Numbered from the stretch's first letter, positions 1 to 8,574 are shown. The stretch is 64,000 nt of DNA from JACPFN01 sp964406135 (GCA_964406135.1 CAYOQO010000002.1:32628-96627); one strand, 5' to 3'. A program made the numbers and translations. Notes: a model not told the origin generated them from the letters alone.

Positions 1-781
1 TGGTTGCATAGCGATTATCAAAACCTAAATTTAAATCTTGAAATGAAATGACGCGGCTTGGTTGAGGAACAAATTCATAGGGATCTTGCTCTGAAATTGG
101 AGTTTTAAATTCTTTTTTGAGTTTTTCTTTGACGGATGATTTTTTTTGTTCTTGATCTGAAAATTGTGTGAGTGGTTGAGTTTTAAATGATTTTGATTCA
201 CGCTCAGAGTCGGAAATGACATTGGATTTGTTTTTTTCTTGTTGAATATTTTTTGATTCAGAAGTTCGTGTATTTTCTTGAATGTCTGTAGTTTGTGATT
301 CATTCTTTTTAATTTTATTATTTGTCATTCCCGGCTTTGAACGGGAATCTAATTCCTTAAGTGCTCTCTCTTTTTTGTTAAGTTTTTGATCTTCAGGCTT
401 TGGCATATTTTTTAAATTTTGAGGATCATCTAAATTTTGTTGATTAATGCCTTGACGACCAGGAACAAGGGTATAATCTGACCATTTTAATTTTGGTTCT
501 TCTTTTGGTTTCTCTTGTTTTTCTTTTTTTGTGACTTCTTTTTTTTGAGCAGGTGGTTGTTGTTGAGAAGGAATTTGAGTTTGTTGTTTTTTAGGTTCAT
601 CCATCATTAAAATGGCATGATCTTGTGTTTGTTTTTTTTGTGTTGTCAGGGGCAGTGTGCTGACTTTTAAAGTGATGATACCAAGAGCTAAAAGTAGATG
701 AAAAAGAATGGAGGCTATGATCCAAATGACGATTGGATGTACTGCTTCACGTTTTGAATTTAAATTGTTTTGATAATCCAT
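1..781 (-). CDS. TonB/TolA-like energy-transducing protein, C-terminus beyond window
   Basis: The frame stays open from an ATG at 781 to the window edge, so about 260 codons are present and the C-terminus is missing. A short basic N-terminus is followed by one hydrophobic segment (about residues 15-35). After that comes a long Lys/Gln/Pro/Glu-rich stretch. This is the usual plan of TonB or TolA: inner-membrane anchor plus periplasm-spanning linker; the receptor-binding domain would lie off the window. An AAGGAG ribosome site precedes the ATG. Around residues 143-152 a hairpin repeat (about 326-354) is read in frame as LDSRSKPGMT, unlike the low-complexity linker around it. A second TolA-like protein is at 46411. 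Family assignment rests on architecture only. Confidence 0.6.
   Translation of the reverse strand, partial: MDYQNNLNSKREAVHPIVIWIIASILFHLLLALGIITLKVSTLPLTTQKKQTQDHAILMMDEPKKQQTQIPSQQQPPAQKKEVTKKEKQEKPKEEPKLKWSDYTLVPGRQGINQQNLDDPQNLKNMPKPEDQKLNKKERALKELDSRSKPGMTNNKIKKNESQTTDIQENTRTSESKNIQQEKNKSNVISDSERESKSFKTQPLTQFSDQEQKKSSVKEKLKKEFKTPISEQDPYEFVPQPSRVISFQDLNLGFDNRYAT
326..354. repeat. Short palindromic repeat inside the TonB-like gene
   Basis: The arms ATTCCCG and CGGGAAT enclose a 9-base loop (GCTTTGAAC region), with GTC on the left and CTAA on the right. The same ends, GTCATTCCCG and CGGGAATCTAA, bound a longer element on the opposite strand at 63416-63477. It is read in frame as part of the host protein. 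Confidence 0.6.
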
Positions 782-837
782 GCACGTTCTCCTTGGATCT
801 TTTGATACTTAGTGTACCCGAAAGTAAGAGTCAAAAT

Positions 838-1779
838 CTACAAAGATTTGAAATAAAAATGATCAGCTTGTTTGATGATCACAAGATTTTGATGTACTTG
901 ATGGGATAAACTTTTGTTTGATTGTAAAAAACGTACAATTTCTTGAAATAATGCTGTGCTTGGGATGAGCGATATTTTTGTTTTAATGATCAAATGCATC
1001 AAGATACGATGCTTTATGATTTCATGCAGTTGTAAAAATGATGAAGTATGAATGCCGGCATTATTTGAAATTTCTTTTAAACTTTCAAGCATGGTTTGAT
1101 GTAAAAAATCATCTGTTTTTTCTAAGTGTTGCATTGCGCTTTTGATGTTGTCGATCAATCGATGGTCAATGGTGCCCAGCATGGGAATAAGCTCATGACG
1201 AATTCGATTGCGCAGGTATTTGGGATCTGTGTTTGAAGCATCTGTTAAAAAATCGATGTTTTGATTTGATAAATAATTTAAAATTTCTTGTTTTGATACC
1301 TGGAGCAGTGGTCGCAAATAGAGGCCATCAGATTGTTTGATACCGCAAAGTCCTGCAATGGATGCTCCGCGAGCAAGACGAATAAAAAAAGTTTCCAATT
1401 GATCATCGCCGTGATGCGCCAGAACAATGTGATGAGCTTGATATTTTTCTGCAAGTTGCTCAAAAAATGCACGACGAAGTTTTCTGCCAAGCTCTTCTTG
1501 AGAACCATTATATTTGATGTCAAAATTGAGTTTTGAAGCAATTTGATTTTCAAAGGCAATATTACGATCGTCGCAAAATTTTTTACACCATGCAGCATCT
1601 TTGTCTGATTCTTGACGCCATTGGTGATCTAAGTGTGCAGCAATAATTTTTATATTGAGTTGTGGTGTAAGTTCATGCAAAAGCGTGAGCAAGCAAACAG
1701 AGTCAGGACCACCAGAAAAACCGACGATTAAAGTTGTGTTTGCAGGAATGAAAGGTTGAATGGTTGTGGGATTGATCAT
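838..1779 (-). CDS. tilS: tRNA(Ile)-lysidine synthase
   Basis: TilS converts the wobble cytidine of the CAU-anticodon tRNA-Ile to lysidine using ATP and lysine, which makes the tRNA read AUA. The N-terminal PP-loop motif SGGPDS (residues 22-27) binds ATP, and the following N-type ATP-pyrophosphatase domain continues to about residue 200. At 313 residues it matches the short TilS form that lacks the extra C-terminal domain of the E. coli enzyme. Its ATG overlaps the stop of the HAD gene upstream (1776-1779), so the two are probably co-transcribed and translationally coupled. Cytoplasmic, and normally essential. Confidence 0.93.
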   Translation of the reverse strand: MINPTTIQPFIPANTTLIVGFSGGPDSVCLLTLLHELTPQLNIKIIAAHLDHQWRQESDKDAAWCKKFCDDRNIAFENQIASKLNFDIKYNGSQEELGRKLRRAFFEQLAEKYQAHHIVLAHHGDDQLETFFIRLARGASIAGLCGIKQSDGLYLRPLLQVSKQEILNYLSNQNIDFLTDASNTDPKYLRNRIRHELIPMLGTIDHRLIDNIKSAMQHLEKTDDFLHQTMLESLKEISNNAGIHTSSFLQLHEIIKHRILMHLIIKTKISLIPSTALFQEIVRFLQSNKSLSHQVHQNLVIIKQADHFYFKSL

Positions 1780-2651
1780 TGCTGTAGTTTTACAACACCC
1801 AAGTTAATCAGTTCACGTGTAACCGAAGAAGGCTTATCACATTGAATTGAAGTAATTCCAAGTGCGCGAGCTGTAGCAATGTTGTTTGGTTCGTCATCTA
1901 TAAAAATAGTGCTTGTAGAGTTAATGTTATATTTTGCAAGGAGTCGGTTGAAAAATTCAGGATTTGGTTTTGCTATTTTTTCTTGTCCAGAGACCATGAT
2001 CCCATCAAAAAGTTCAAAAATTTCAGGATTTTTGCTGCGAACCAATTCAAAGGAATGCTGATCCCAGTTGGTTAATGCGTACATCTGATATCCAGCAGCC
2101 TTGAGTGCTTGTGCTAAACGTAGCATTGAGTCGATTGGTTGTTGAGAATCGGCAAGAGTTTGAGGTGTAAACATGTAGGTTGCAATTGCTGCAAACAAAT
2201 TTTTAATTGCGACAGGATGATTTGTTCTGCTGATCTGATCGGTGATTTTTTCAATTGCTTGATCACCTGAAATAAGTCCTGCTTGCCAATCAGCCATAAT
2301 TTGAGGCATTGGCTCTGCATGATAAAAAACGGTGTAATTTGTTTGAGCTGGAATTGCATGAAGAAACTTAAAATATTCGTTTTTTGTGTCGAAATTGATC
2401 AAACGGTAGGCAAGCGATGGGTTGAAAAGCAGCGTTGATGCAATGAGCTTATGTTTGGTGAAAGAATTGGTTGAAAAAAGCACATCGCCAAGGTCAAAAA
2501 TTACCGTTTTGTATGCTGATTCTTGAGCTGAAACAACGACAGGATGAGCATTTTGGTATTTTGCAGCGATAAAGAAAAAGGTGCCTAAAATTGCAAGGAC
2601 TAACCCTGTAATTTTACGTTTTTTGGTAAATAATTGACGATATGAAAACAT
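1776..2651 (-). CDS. Membrane-anchored HAD-superfamily hydrolase
   Basis: An N-terminal hydrophobic helix (about residues 15-32) follows a basic start and probably anchors or exports the protein. The rest is a haloacid dehalogenase fold. Motif I is FDLGDVLFS, with the DLG pattern of YihX-like phosphatases, a long helical cap follows, and IFIDDEPNN near the C-terminus is motif IV. A typical substrate would be a phosphorylated sugar or nucleotide, but it cannot be read from the sequence. The start has AAGGG eight bases upstream. It overlaps tilS by four bases. A signal or anchor on a HAD enzyme is unusual and implies action in the periplasm. Confidence 0.75.
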   Translation of the reverse strand: MFSYRQLFTKKRKITGLVLAILGTFFFIAAKYQNAHPVVVSAQESAYKTVIFDLGDVLFSTNSFTKHKLIASTLLFNPSLAYRLINFDTKNEYFKFLHAIPAQTNYTVFYHAEPMPQIMADWQAGLISGDQAIEKITDQISRTNHPVAIKNLFAAIATYMFTPQTLADSQQPIDSMLRLAQALKAAGYQMYALTNWDQHSFELVRSKNPEIFELFDGIMVSGQEKIAKPNPEFFNRLLAKYNINSTSTIFIDDEPNNIATARALGITSIQCDKPSSVTRELINLGVVKLQQ

Positions 2652-2832
2652 GCAAAAACCCTTATTTAAACATTTAAATCGCCTAAAAATAGGATATCAA
2701 GATTGCTAAAAAAGGCAATTGGATGGGCTGTTTTGCGTATTTTTAAAAAATTTGTTGGGGGCTGTTGAGACAATTGTTTGTTGCTTTAAACTGAGTTATG
2801 TAGGTAAAAAATTATTTAAATTTGGGGATTTT

Positions 2833-3234
2833 ATGTCTATTTCGAGAAAATTATTGTTAGTTTCATTGTTGGTTACAGGTTCATTTTATGTTTCAGCAGA
2901 ACAAAAATCTGTAACGTTGCCAGCTCAGGTGCATCATCATACAACTGTTTATACAAAACCAGAGACAACTACAAAAAAATTGATTAATTGGATACCAACT
3001 GAAAATGAAAAAAAATTAGCAGATGCTAAAGCAGAGCAAGAGTTAAAGGACTTGAATAAGCCAAGTTTTCAAAAATTTGGTGAAGATTTGCAAAACAATA
3101 TGACATATTTGTATAACGCAAAACCTTTTGATGTTGAACATGGATTTGTCAAAGGTGCAGGTGTTGTTGCAGCAGTGATTATTCTGTACAATCTTTATCA
3201 ATATTTTCAAAATGACGCATCAAAATCTGAATAA
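2833..3234 (+). CDS. Small exported protein of unknown function
   Basis: This 133-residue protein begins with a signal peptide (MSISRKLLLVSLL, cleavage near VSA). A hydrophilic Lys/Glu-rich middle follows, and a C-terminal hydrophobic helix (VKGAGVVAAVIILYNLYQYF) is a likely membrane anchor. The frame is open upstream to 2719, but the ATG at 2833 behind GGGGAT gives a clean signal peptide and is preferred. A hairpin terminator follows. I do not recognise the family. The layout suggests a periplasmic protein anchored by its tail. Confidence 0.65.
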   Translation: MSISRKLLLVSLLVTGSFYVSAEQKSVTLPAQVHHHTTVYTKPETTTKKLINWIPTENEKKLADAKAEQELKDLNKPSFQKFGEDLQNNMTYLYNAKPFDVEHGFVKGAGVVAAVIILYNLYQYFQNDASKSE

Positions 3235-3253
3235 TTTTTGATTTGAAATTTAA

Positions 3254-3285
3254 AAGGGCACCTGAAAAAGGTGCCCTAATTTTTT
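3254..3285 (+). terminator. Rho-independent terminator, first copy of a 24-bp repeat
   Basis: Arms GGGCACC and GGTGCCC enclose loop TGAAAAA, followed by a T-rich tract. Bases 3254-3277 recur exactly at 4189-4212. Confidence 0.85.
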
Positions 3286-3342
3286 ATGTAAATTTTGATA
3301 AACTAAAATAAACAGCAAAAATTAAAAAATGAAAGAAACTTC

Positions 3343-3845
3343 ATGAAAATTGTTAAAGATAAAATTACGGTTGCAGAATTGACTGAAATGTCGAAAAAAA
3401 TGCATGGAGGATTAGTCAAGGCTGTTGTTGACTTAGAAAAAAATTGGATGGCCGTTGATGCAGGAATGCATGTAGATTTAGAGCAATATTTATTGGAAGA
3501 ATTTGAATCGCAGCAACAATTTTTGTGGGGCATTAATTTANNNNNNNNNNNNNNNNNNNNNNNNNNNNNNNNNNNNNNNNNNNNNNNNNNNNNNNNNNNN
3601 NNNNNNNNNNNNNNNNNNNNNNNNNNNNNNNNNNNNNNNNATATTTATTGGAAGAATTTGAATCGCAGCAACAATTTTTGTGGGGCATTAATTTATATCC
3701 TGCTATGGCAAAACAACAAGATTGGATTGAATTTGATTCTATGATTAACATGCGACCATCTGATGGAAACATGAGTCGTGGAGTTGATAATCCTGTCATT
3801 CAAAAACAAATCATTGAATTGGTAAATAAATTGGTGCAGTCATGA
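3343..3845 (+). CDS. DUF5674 family protein, split by an artefactual gap
   Basis: The segment before the N gap encodes the DUF5674 N-terminus, and the segment after it continues with IEFDSMINMRPSDGNMSRGV, the conserved family core. The last 55 bases before the gap (3486-3540) are repeated right after it (3641-3695). Deleting N100 plus one copy leaves one unbroken 115-residue frame, the normal family length. The function of DUF5674 is not established. Its stop overlaps the start of the next gene by four bases (ATGA), so the two form a coupled pair. The pair sits between two identical terminators. Confidence 0.8.
3541..3640. other. Assembly gap of 100 N, probably a false join
   Basis: Exactly 100 N lie between two identical 55-base sequences (3486-3540 and 3641-3695). 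The coding frame is restored by removing 155 bases. This is what a scaffolder leaves when two contigs overlap by one k-mer but are not merged. Confidence 0.9.
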
Positions 3846-4183
3846 AATATCATACAGATTTAACACCTGAGCGTTGGTTTAAGTTTTCACTTATGGAGCA
3901 GTTAGCAAACGTTGGAAGTGATGTTTTTCGAGCAATTTCATGGAAAAATAAAGGAAATTCTGAATTTAGTCATAAAGCATTTTTGAGAGCATTGGAGCTT
4001 TTAGATTTAACCATTGCTGATCCAAAACACAAAAAAAAACCATGCAAAAAAGAATTGATGCGAGCTCGCGAAGCATTAATCGATTATTTTATGTATGATA
4101 ATGTGCATAAATCAACTGACAAATTATGGGAAAATTATTTTTATGGTTTTAATTATTTAGCAGCGCTAGAACGTGGACGATAA
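3842..4183 (+). CDS. Helical protein paired with DUF5674
   Basis: This 113-residue all-helical, charged cytoplasmic protein begins MKYHTDLTPERWFKFSLMEQ. It contains SDVFRAISWKNKGN and a conserved-looking LELLDLTIADP block, and has no signal peptide. Its ATG overlaps the DUF5674 stop (ATGA), implying coupled translation and probably a shared complex or pathway. My recollection is that this protein type recurs next to DUF5674 in distant bacteria, but I cannot verify that here. The two-gene overlap, small size and unknown function resemble a toxin-antitoxin or regulator pair; no nuclease motif is visible. Confidence 0.7.
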   Translation: MKYHTDLTPERWFKFSLMEQLANVGSDVFRAISWKNKGNSEFSHKAFLRALELLDLTIADPKHKKKPCKKELMRAREALIDYFMYDNVHKSTDKLWENYFYGFNYLAALERGR

Positions 4184-4188
4184 TTAAT

Positions 4189-4220
4189 AAGGGCACCTGA
4201 AAAAGGTGCCCTTATTTTTT
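4189..4220 (+). terminator. Rho-independent terminator, second copy of the 24-bp repeat
   Basis: Same hairpin as at 3254 with the same loop, followed by TTATTTTTTT. It lies in the convergent gap between the DUF5674 pair and gyrB. Confidence 0.85.
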
Positions 4221-4236
4221 TGTGAAATTTAAAAAT

Positions 4237-6780
4237 TTAGATATCTAAATTTTTAACAAATCGACCGTTACGTTCAATAAATTTACGACGACCAACCACA
4301 TCATCACCCATGAGTGTTGAAAACCAAGCATCTGCCTCCAAGGCATCTTGAATTGAAACTTGCAAAAGTGAACGAGTTTTTGGGTCCATTGCAGTTTCCC
4401 ACAATTGATCAGGATTCATTTCACCAAGACCTTTGTAACGTTGAATGTTCATGTGCGGTTTTGATAAATTGATCAATGCAACAATCAGGTTGATAATTCC
4501 CTTGTCGGTGATCGTTGTATTTTTTTCTGCAACATTCCATGCATCTTTTTCCAGAAGCATTAAAGGTTTGAGCAGTTGTAAAAGCTCTTCAACTTCTTCA
4601 GCTACAAAAAAATCAAGTGCGACTGACCATGAAAAGTTTGATTTTGCAAAAATCAGTTCAAATTTGCTGCTTTCGTGTGTTGTTGCTGGTTGTTTTGGTT
4701 TGCGTTTTGAAACTTTTTCAGTTGCTTCACCTTCATCGCTCATTTCAACAACTTCAGCATTTTCTTCAGTTTCATCTTCATCTTGCAAATCAATGATGTC
4801 ATCATCTTGCATGTGTGCACCAACGCTGATTGCAAAATCAGGGAAGTATGGTTTTAATTTTGCAATGATGCTATCAACGTCATTGATATCTTTAAATTCA
4901 TGTTGTGCTAAGCAAAGTGCTAAGCCGTGGCAATGACGATATTCAAGTTTAAATTGCAAACTGATTTCATGAATTTTATTTTCGTAAGCAAGAAGTTGCG
5001 CCAACATTTTTTTAAATTGTTCAGGGCTGTAAGCATCTTTTTTGATTACAAAATCAACAGCGTTGCTTGCCCAGTCAAATAAAAATGCGCGAAGGTGTGT
5101 GTCATCTTTGAGGTATTGTGCAAGTTTGCCAATTTTGACTTTGTACAGTGGCGGTTGCGCAATGTACAAGTAACCTTTTTCAATGAGTGTTTTCATGTAA
5201 CGGAAAAAGAATGTTAACAAGAGTGTACGAATGTGAGATCCGTCAACGTCCGCATCAGTCATTAAAATAATTTTGTGATAGCGAACTTCTTTGCAATCAA
5301 ATTCTTGTGCATCCGGATGACAACCGACAGCAGAAATTAAATTTTTAATCTCTTCGTTTGCCAGCATTTTATCAAGTCGTGCTTTTTCAACGTTTAAAAT
5401 TTTACCTTTGAGTGGCAAAATTGCTTGTGCAAATCTATCACGTGCTTGTTTTGCAGAACCACCCGCAGAGTCACCCTCAACAATGAAAAGTTCTGAATTT
5501 TCAGGTTCTTCATTTGAGCAATCTGCTAATTTTCCAGGAAGCACAGATCCTTCAAGTACCGATTTGCGTCGAGTTATATCGCGAGCGCGTTTTGCAGCTT
5601 CGCGTGCACGGCGTGAAAGTTCTGCTTTTTGAAGTATTTTTTTTGCAGTATTTGGATTTTCTTCAAAATATTCATCAAGTTTTGCAAAGATCCATGAATC
5701 TGCCAAACCTTTAATTTCGTTGTTACCAAGTTTGGTTTTTGTTTGACCTTCAAACTGAGGTTCAGGAACTTTAATGCTAATGACACAAACTAAACCTTCG
5801 CGAACATCTTCGCTTGAGTAGCTGTCATTTTCTTTAATCATTTTTAAAATTTGAGCACGTTTGTTACATGCTTTGGTCAGTGCAGATTTAAATCCGCTGA
5901 CATGAGTTCCGCCTTCAACGGTATTAATGTTGTTGACGAATGAAAAAATTTGTTCACTGTAGCCATCATTGTATTGCATTGCTAAATCAAGAATATATTT
6001 ATCATCTTCATGATTGATAAATATAATATCTTCAAATAATGGAGTTTTTTTAGCATTGATCGATTCAACAAATGAAACAATGCCGCCTTCGTAAAAGAAA
6101 ATATGTTCTTTGTTGCTTCGTTGATCAGTGATACTGATTTTTAAATTTTTATTTAAAAATGCAAGTTCGCGCAAACGTGCAGAAAGGATATCAAAACTAA
6201 ATTCTACAGTTTCTTGAAAAATTGTTTCATCAGGAAAGAAAGTTACTTTGGTACCATTTTTTGTGGTTGATCCAGCTTCCTTGAGTGGAGCAACAGGATC
6301 ACCTTTTTTGTAGGTTTGTTTATAGATGGTACCGTTTTTGTAAATTTCTAAATTAAGTTCTTTTGATAGTGCGTTAACAACTGAGATACCAACACCATGA
6401 AGTCCGCCGGAATATTTGTAAGAATCTTTATCAAACTTACCACCAGCGTGGAGCTTGGTGAGTACAACTTCTGCTGCAGAAATTTTTTCAGTTGGATGAA
6501 TGTCGACGGGGATACCGCGACCATTATCTTCAACAGAACATGAACCGTTGGTATGAAGAATAACTTCAATACTGTTACAATGTCCTGCAAGAGCTTCATC
6601 AACTGAGTTATCAACAACTTCATACACTAAGTGATGGAGTCCTTGAGGCCCGGTGCTGCCGATGTACATTGCAGGTCGTTTGCGAACGGCTTCAAGACCT
6701 TCCATGACTTTAATGGATTGAGCACTGTATTGTTGACCAGTATCTTTTTTATTGGACGGATTATCGGATTTATCTGCCAC
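4237..6780 (-). CDS. gyrB: DNA gyrase subunit B
   Basis: GyrB is the ATPase subunit of gyrase, which introduces negative supercoils. In order the sequence shows the GHKL ATPase domain (VYEVVDNSVDEA, then GRGIPVD and GGLHGVGISVVN), the transducer domain, and a TOPRIM domain with VEGDSAGG and DADVDGSHIRTLL. The C-terminus is QRYKGLGEMNP. An acidic insert in the TOPRIM region (DDDIIDLQDEDETEE) brings the length to 847, close to the long E. coli-type GyrB (about 800) rather than the 640-residue form. No gyrA is adjacent. It is divergent from tadA. Confidence 0.97.
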   Translation of the reverse strand: MADKSDNPSNKKDTGQQYSAQSIKVMEGLEAVRKRPAMYIGSTGPQGLHHLVYEVVDNSVDEALAGHCNSIEVILHTNGSCSVEDNGRGIPVDIHPTEKISAAEVVLTKLHAGGKFDKDSYKYSGGLHGVGISVVNALSKELNLEIYKNGTIYKQTYKKGDPVAPLKEAGSTTKNGTKVTFFPDETIFQETVEFSFDILSARLRELAFLNKNLKISITDQRSNKEHIFFYEGGIVSFVESINAKKTPLFEDIIFINHEDDKYILDLAMQYNDGYSEQIFSFVNNINTVEGGTHVSGFKSALTKACNKRAQILKMIKENDSYSSEDVREGLVCVISIKVPEPQFEGQTKTKLGNNEIKGLADSWIFAKLDEYFEENPNTAKKILQKAELSRRAREAAKRARDITRRKSVLEGSVLPGKLADCSNEEPENSELFIVEGDSAGGSAKQARDRFAQAILPLKGKILNVEKARLDKMLANEEIKNLISAVGCHPDAQEFDCKEVRYHKIILMTDADVDGSHIRTLLLTFFFRYMKTLIEKGYLYIAQPPLYKVKIGKLAQYLKDDTHLRAFLFDWASNAVDFVIKKDAYSPEQFKKMLAQLLAYENKIHEISLQFKLEYRHCHGLALCLAQHEFKDINDVDSIIAKLKPYFPDFAISVGAHMQDDDIIDLQDEDETEENAEVVEMSDEGEATEKVSKRKPKQPATTHESSKFELIFAKSNFSWSVALDFFVAEEVEELLQLLKPLMLLEKDAWNVAEKNTTITDKGIINLIVALINLSKPHMNIQRYKGLGEMNPDQLWETAMDPKTRSLLQVSIQDALEADAWFSTLMGDDVVGRRKFIERNGRFVKNLDI

Positions 6781-6953
6781 AAGGATTCCCTGAATATTTT
6801 TTTAAAGAACGTTTACTTTTCTTCGAAAAAAAAATTAATTCGTATACAATGTATAAATTATTTTGAGTGTTTTATAAAGTCTAGTAAAGAAATGAAAAAA
6901 TGCCAACTTTTTCGCATGGTACGTGATTTTGCATTGCATTGAAAGGAATTTCT

Positions 6954-7403
6954 GTGAACGATCTTTTTTTTATGAACATTGCTTATAGTCAGGCAATGAA
7001 AGCATTTGATATTGATGAAGTGCCTATTGGTGCAGCGTTGGTTGATGCTCAAGGAAAAGTTATTGCAAAATCTTACAATCAAATGGAAAAGAAACAGAGT
7101 CAGTTGGCGCATGCAGAGTTACAAGTACTTGCAAAATCTGCAAAAAAAATGAAGAATTGGAGACTAGCTGGAACAACGTTGTATGTAACGGTACAACCTT
7201 GTTTGATGTGTTTGGGAGCCTTGTATCTTTCTCGAGTTTCTCGAATTGTGTATGGAGTTTCATCACCAAAATTTGGTGCATCGATTGATAATTTTTTGAA
7301 TGAATCAGGAATTTATAAAAATTTAGAAACAAAAATAGAATGTTTAAATTACGAAAAATCAAAAGAATTGTTACAAGCATTTTTTAAAAAAAAGAGGAGC
7401 TGA
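6954..7403 (+). CDS. tadA: tRNA-specific adenosine deaminase
   Basis: TadA deaminates A34 of tRNA-Arg(ACG) to inosine. The zinc site is visible: HAE (His53, catalytic Glu55) and PCLMC (Cys83, Cys86), counted from the GTG start. I chose GTG at 6954 because AAAGGA lies six bases upstream. A TTG at 6939 would place that ribosome site inside the gene. The 149-residue length is normal. A zinc-finger gene follows four bases after the stop, in an apparent tadA, dksA-like, GNAT-like operon. Confidence 0.92.
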   Translation: MNDLFFMNIAYSQAMKAFDIDEVPIGAALVDAQGKVIAKSYNQMEKKQSQLAHAELQVLAKSAKKMKNWRLAGTTLYVTVQPCLMCLGALYLSRVSRIVYGVSSPKFGASIDNFLNESGIYKNLETKIECLNYEKSKELLQAFFKKKRS

Positions 7404-7407
7404 GTGC

Positions 7408-7758
7408 ATGATTAATAAATTGGAGTTAGTAAAAATTAAGCAAGAACTTTTAGAAAGAAAAAAAGAGATTGAGCAAGAGTTGCAAAATTTATCCAATGAA
7501 AAAATGGTGGATGGTCAGTCGCAAGACGATGGAGATCAAGTGGTTTCGATAACCATGGAATCTTTGCGAAACTCTTTGCAAGGTGCAGAATATCAAGAAT
7601 ACAACAATATTGTGGCTGCATTAAAATCGATTGATGATGGCAGCTATGGTATTTGCCAAGAGTGTGGTCAAAAAATTTCAGAAAATCGTTTAAAATATAA
7701 TCCAAATGCACGCAGATGTATCGCCTGTCAGGAAAAATCTGAAAAAGGTGGTATGTAA
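7408..7758 (+). CDS. DksA/TraR-family zinc-finger protein
   Basis: This 116-residue protein has an N-terminal coiled coil of two helices (about 1-70) and a C4 zinc finger (CQECG, then CIACQ) near residues 89-110. This is the DksA/TraR layout. DksA binds the RNA polymerase secondary channel and adjusts initiation, often together with ppGpp. The acidic tip is DGQSQDDGDQV, and acidic tips matter in DksA action. It is shorter than E. coli DksA (151) and nearer the short TraR/YocK-like forms. Ribosome site GAGGAG precedes the ATG. Whether it acts on stress or rRNA promoters cannot be read from the sequence. Confidence 0.85.
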   Translation: MINKLELVKIKQELLERKKEIEQELQNLSNEKMVDGQSQDDGDQVVSITMESLRNSLQGAEYQEYNNIVAALKSIDDGSYGICQECGQKISENRLKYNPNARRCIACQEKSEKGGM

Positions 7759-7771
7759 GGAGTTGAGGTCT

Positions 7772-8518
7772 ATGAAGTTTCAAAAATTTATAATTATTTT
7801 TTGTACATCGATACCATTGTTTATGATGAGTAGTGATTTTAATTGGGAGTTTGTATATAGCCCTAAAATAGAACATTATCGGTCACTTTTTGAAAAATTT
7901 GGTACATCGTCGTGTGATATTTGTGCCCAGCGTCAAGTTGTGCGTAATGGTCTCAATTCTGTCTGTTTTGTAAAAAATGTATCATCCTATGTTGATGCTT
8001 TGGCTTTAGAAATTCAAGCTCATGAGTTAGATGATTCAGATCGTTTGTTTATACAGGTAACTTTTCTGGACGAAGTGATAGGTTTTATGTCTTGTCAAAT
8101 CGTGTCTGAAAGCAAAGTTATTATTCAGCAGTTGGTGCTTGATCCTGAAAAATATGATGATAGCTTGGTCAAAGATTTTTTGTTTACTATGCTGCAATTA
8201 ATGCCAAAAATTAAAGAGATTTCAGTTGCTTGTCCTTTATTTAGCCTGAATTTTATTGATCTTTTTGAAAGTTTAGGCTTTGAAATCAAAGACCAAGAGT
8301 CAGAATCTGATCTTTATGTTCAGCTTGAGCTGAAAATTCATCCAAAATGTGCGATGTGTCAAGTTTTGTATGGCCGAGATTTTTGGGAAAGTGATGAGTT
8401 TGAGGCTTGGGATCAAAATCCTGATGCAGAGAATTTACCCATAGGTTTTTATAATGTGGACGATCGTTTGGATAATCATGGATTGCCAGAAGATGATGAT
8501 GGAAAAAGTGAATATTGA
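7772..8518 (+). CDS. Exported GNAT-like acetyltransferase fold protein
   Basis: The ATG at 7772 follows AAGGAG and starts a signal peptide (MKFQKFIIIFCTSIPLFMMS). Residues about 55-190 look like a GNAT fold: FIQVTFLDEVIGFMSCQIV, then IIQQLVLDPEKYDDS and a C-terminal SLGFEI strand. The usual R/Q-x-x-G-x-G/A coenzyme A loop is not clear, so it may be degenerate or non-catalytic. A CAMC motif and an acidic tail (DDRLDN, EDDDGK) end the protein (248 residues). A GNAT domain behind a signal peptide is unusual because acetyl-CoA is cytoplasmic in bacteria. It could act after export to a host cell, but that is speculative. Confidence 0.5.
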   Translation: MKFQKFIIIFCTSIPLFMMSSDFNWEFVYSPKIEHYRSLFEKFGTSSCDICAQRQVVRNGLNSVCFVKNVSSYVDALALEIQAHELDDSDRLFIQVTFLDEVIGFMSCQIVSESKVIIQQLVLDPEKYDDSLVKDFLFTMLQLMPKIKEISVACPLFSLNFIDLFESLGFEIKDQESESDLYVQLELKIHPKCAMCQVLYGRDFWESDEFEAWDQNPDAENLPIGFYNVDDRLDNHGLPEDDDGKSEY

Positions 8519-8545
8519 TCATAAAAAATTGAATTTCAGATCATT

Positions 8546-8574
8546 TTGACTTTTTTGCAAACTATTTGTATTCT
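8546..8574 (+). promoter_or_regulatory. Sigma-70-type promoter of rpsI
   Basis: TTGACT (8546-8551) and TATTCT (8569-8574) are separated by 17 bases. Transcription would start near 8581, about 60 bases before rpsI. Confidence 0.75.

Noticed and set aside
31..303. A 90-codon minus-strand frame at the window start
   Set aside because: It overlaps the TonB-like gene in another frame; the frame starting at 781 has a ribosome site, a membrane anchor and continues to the window edge.
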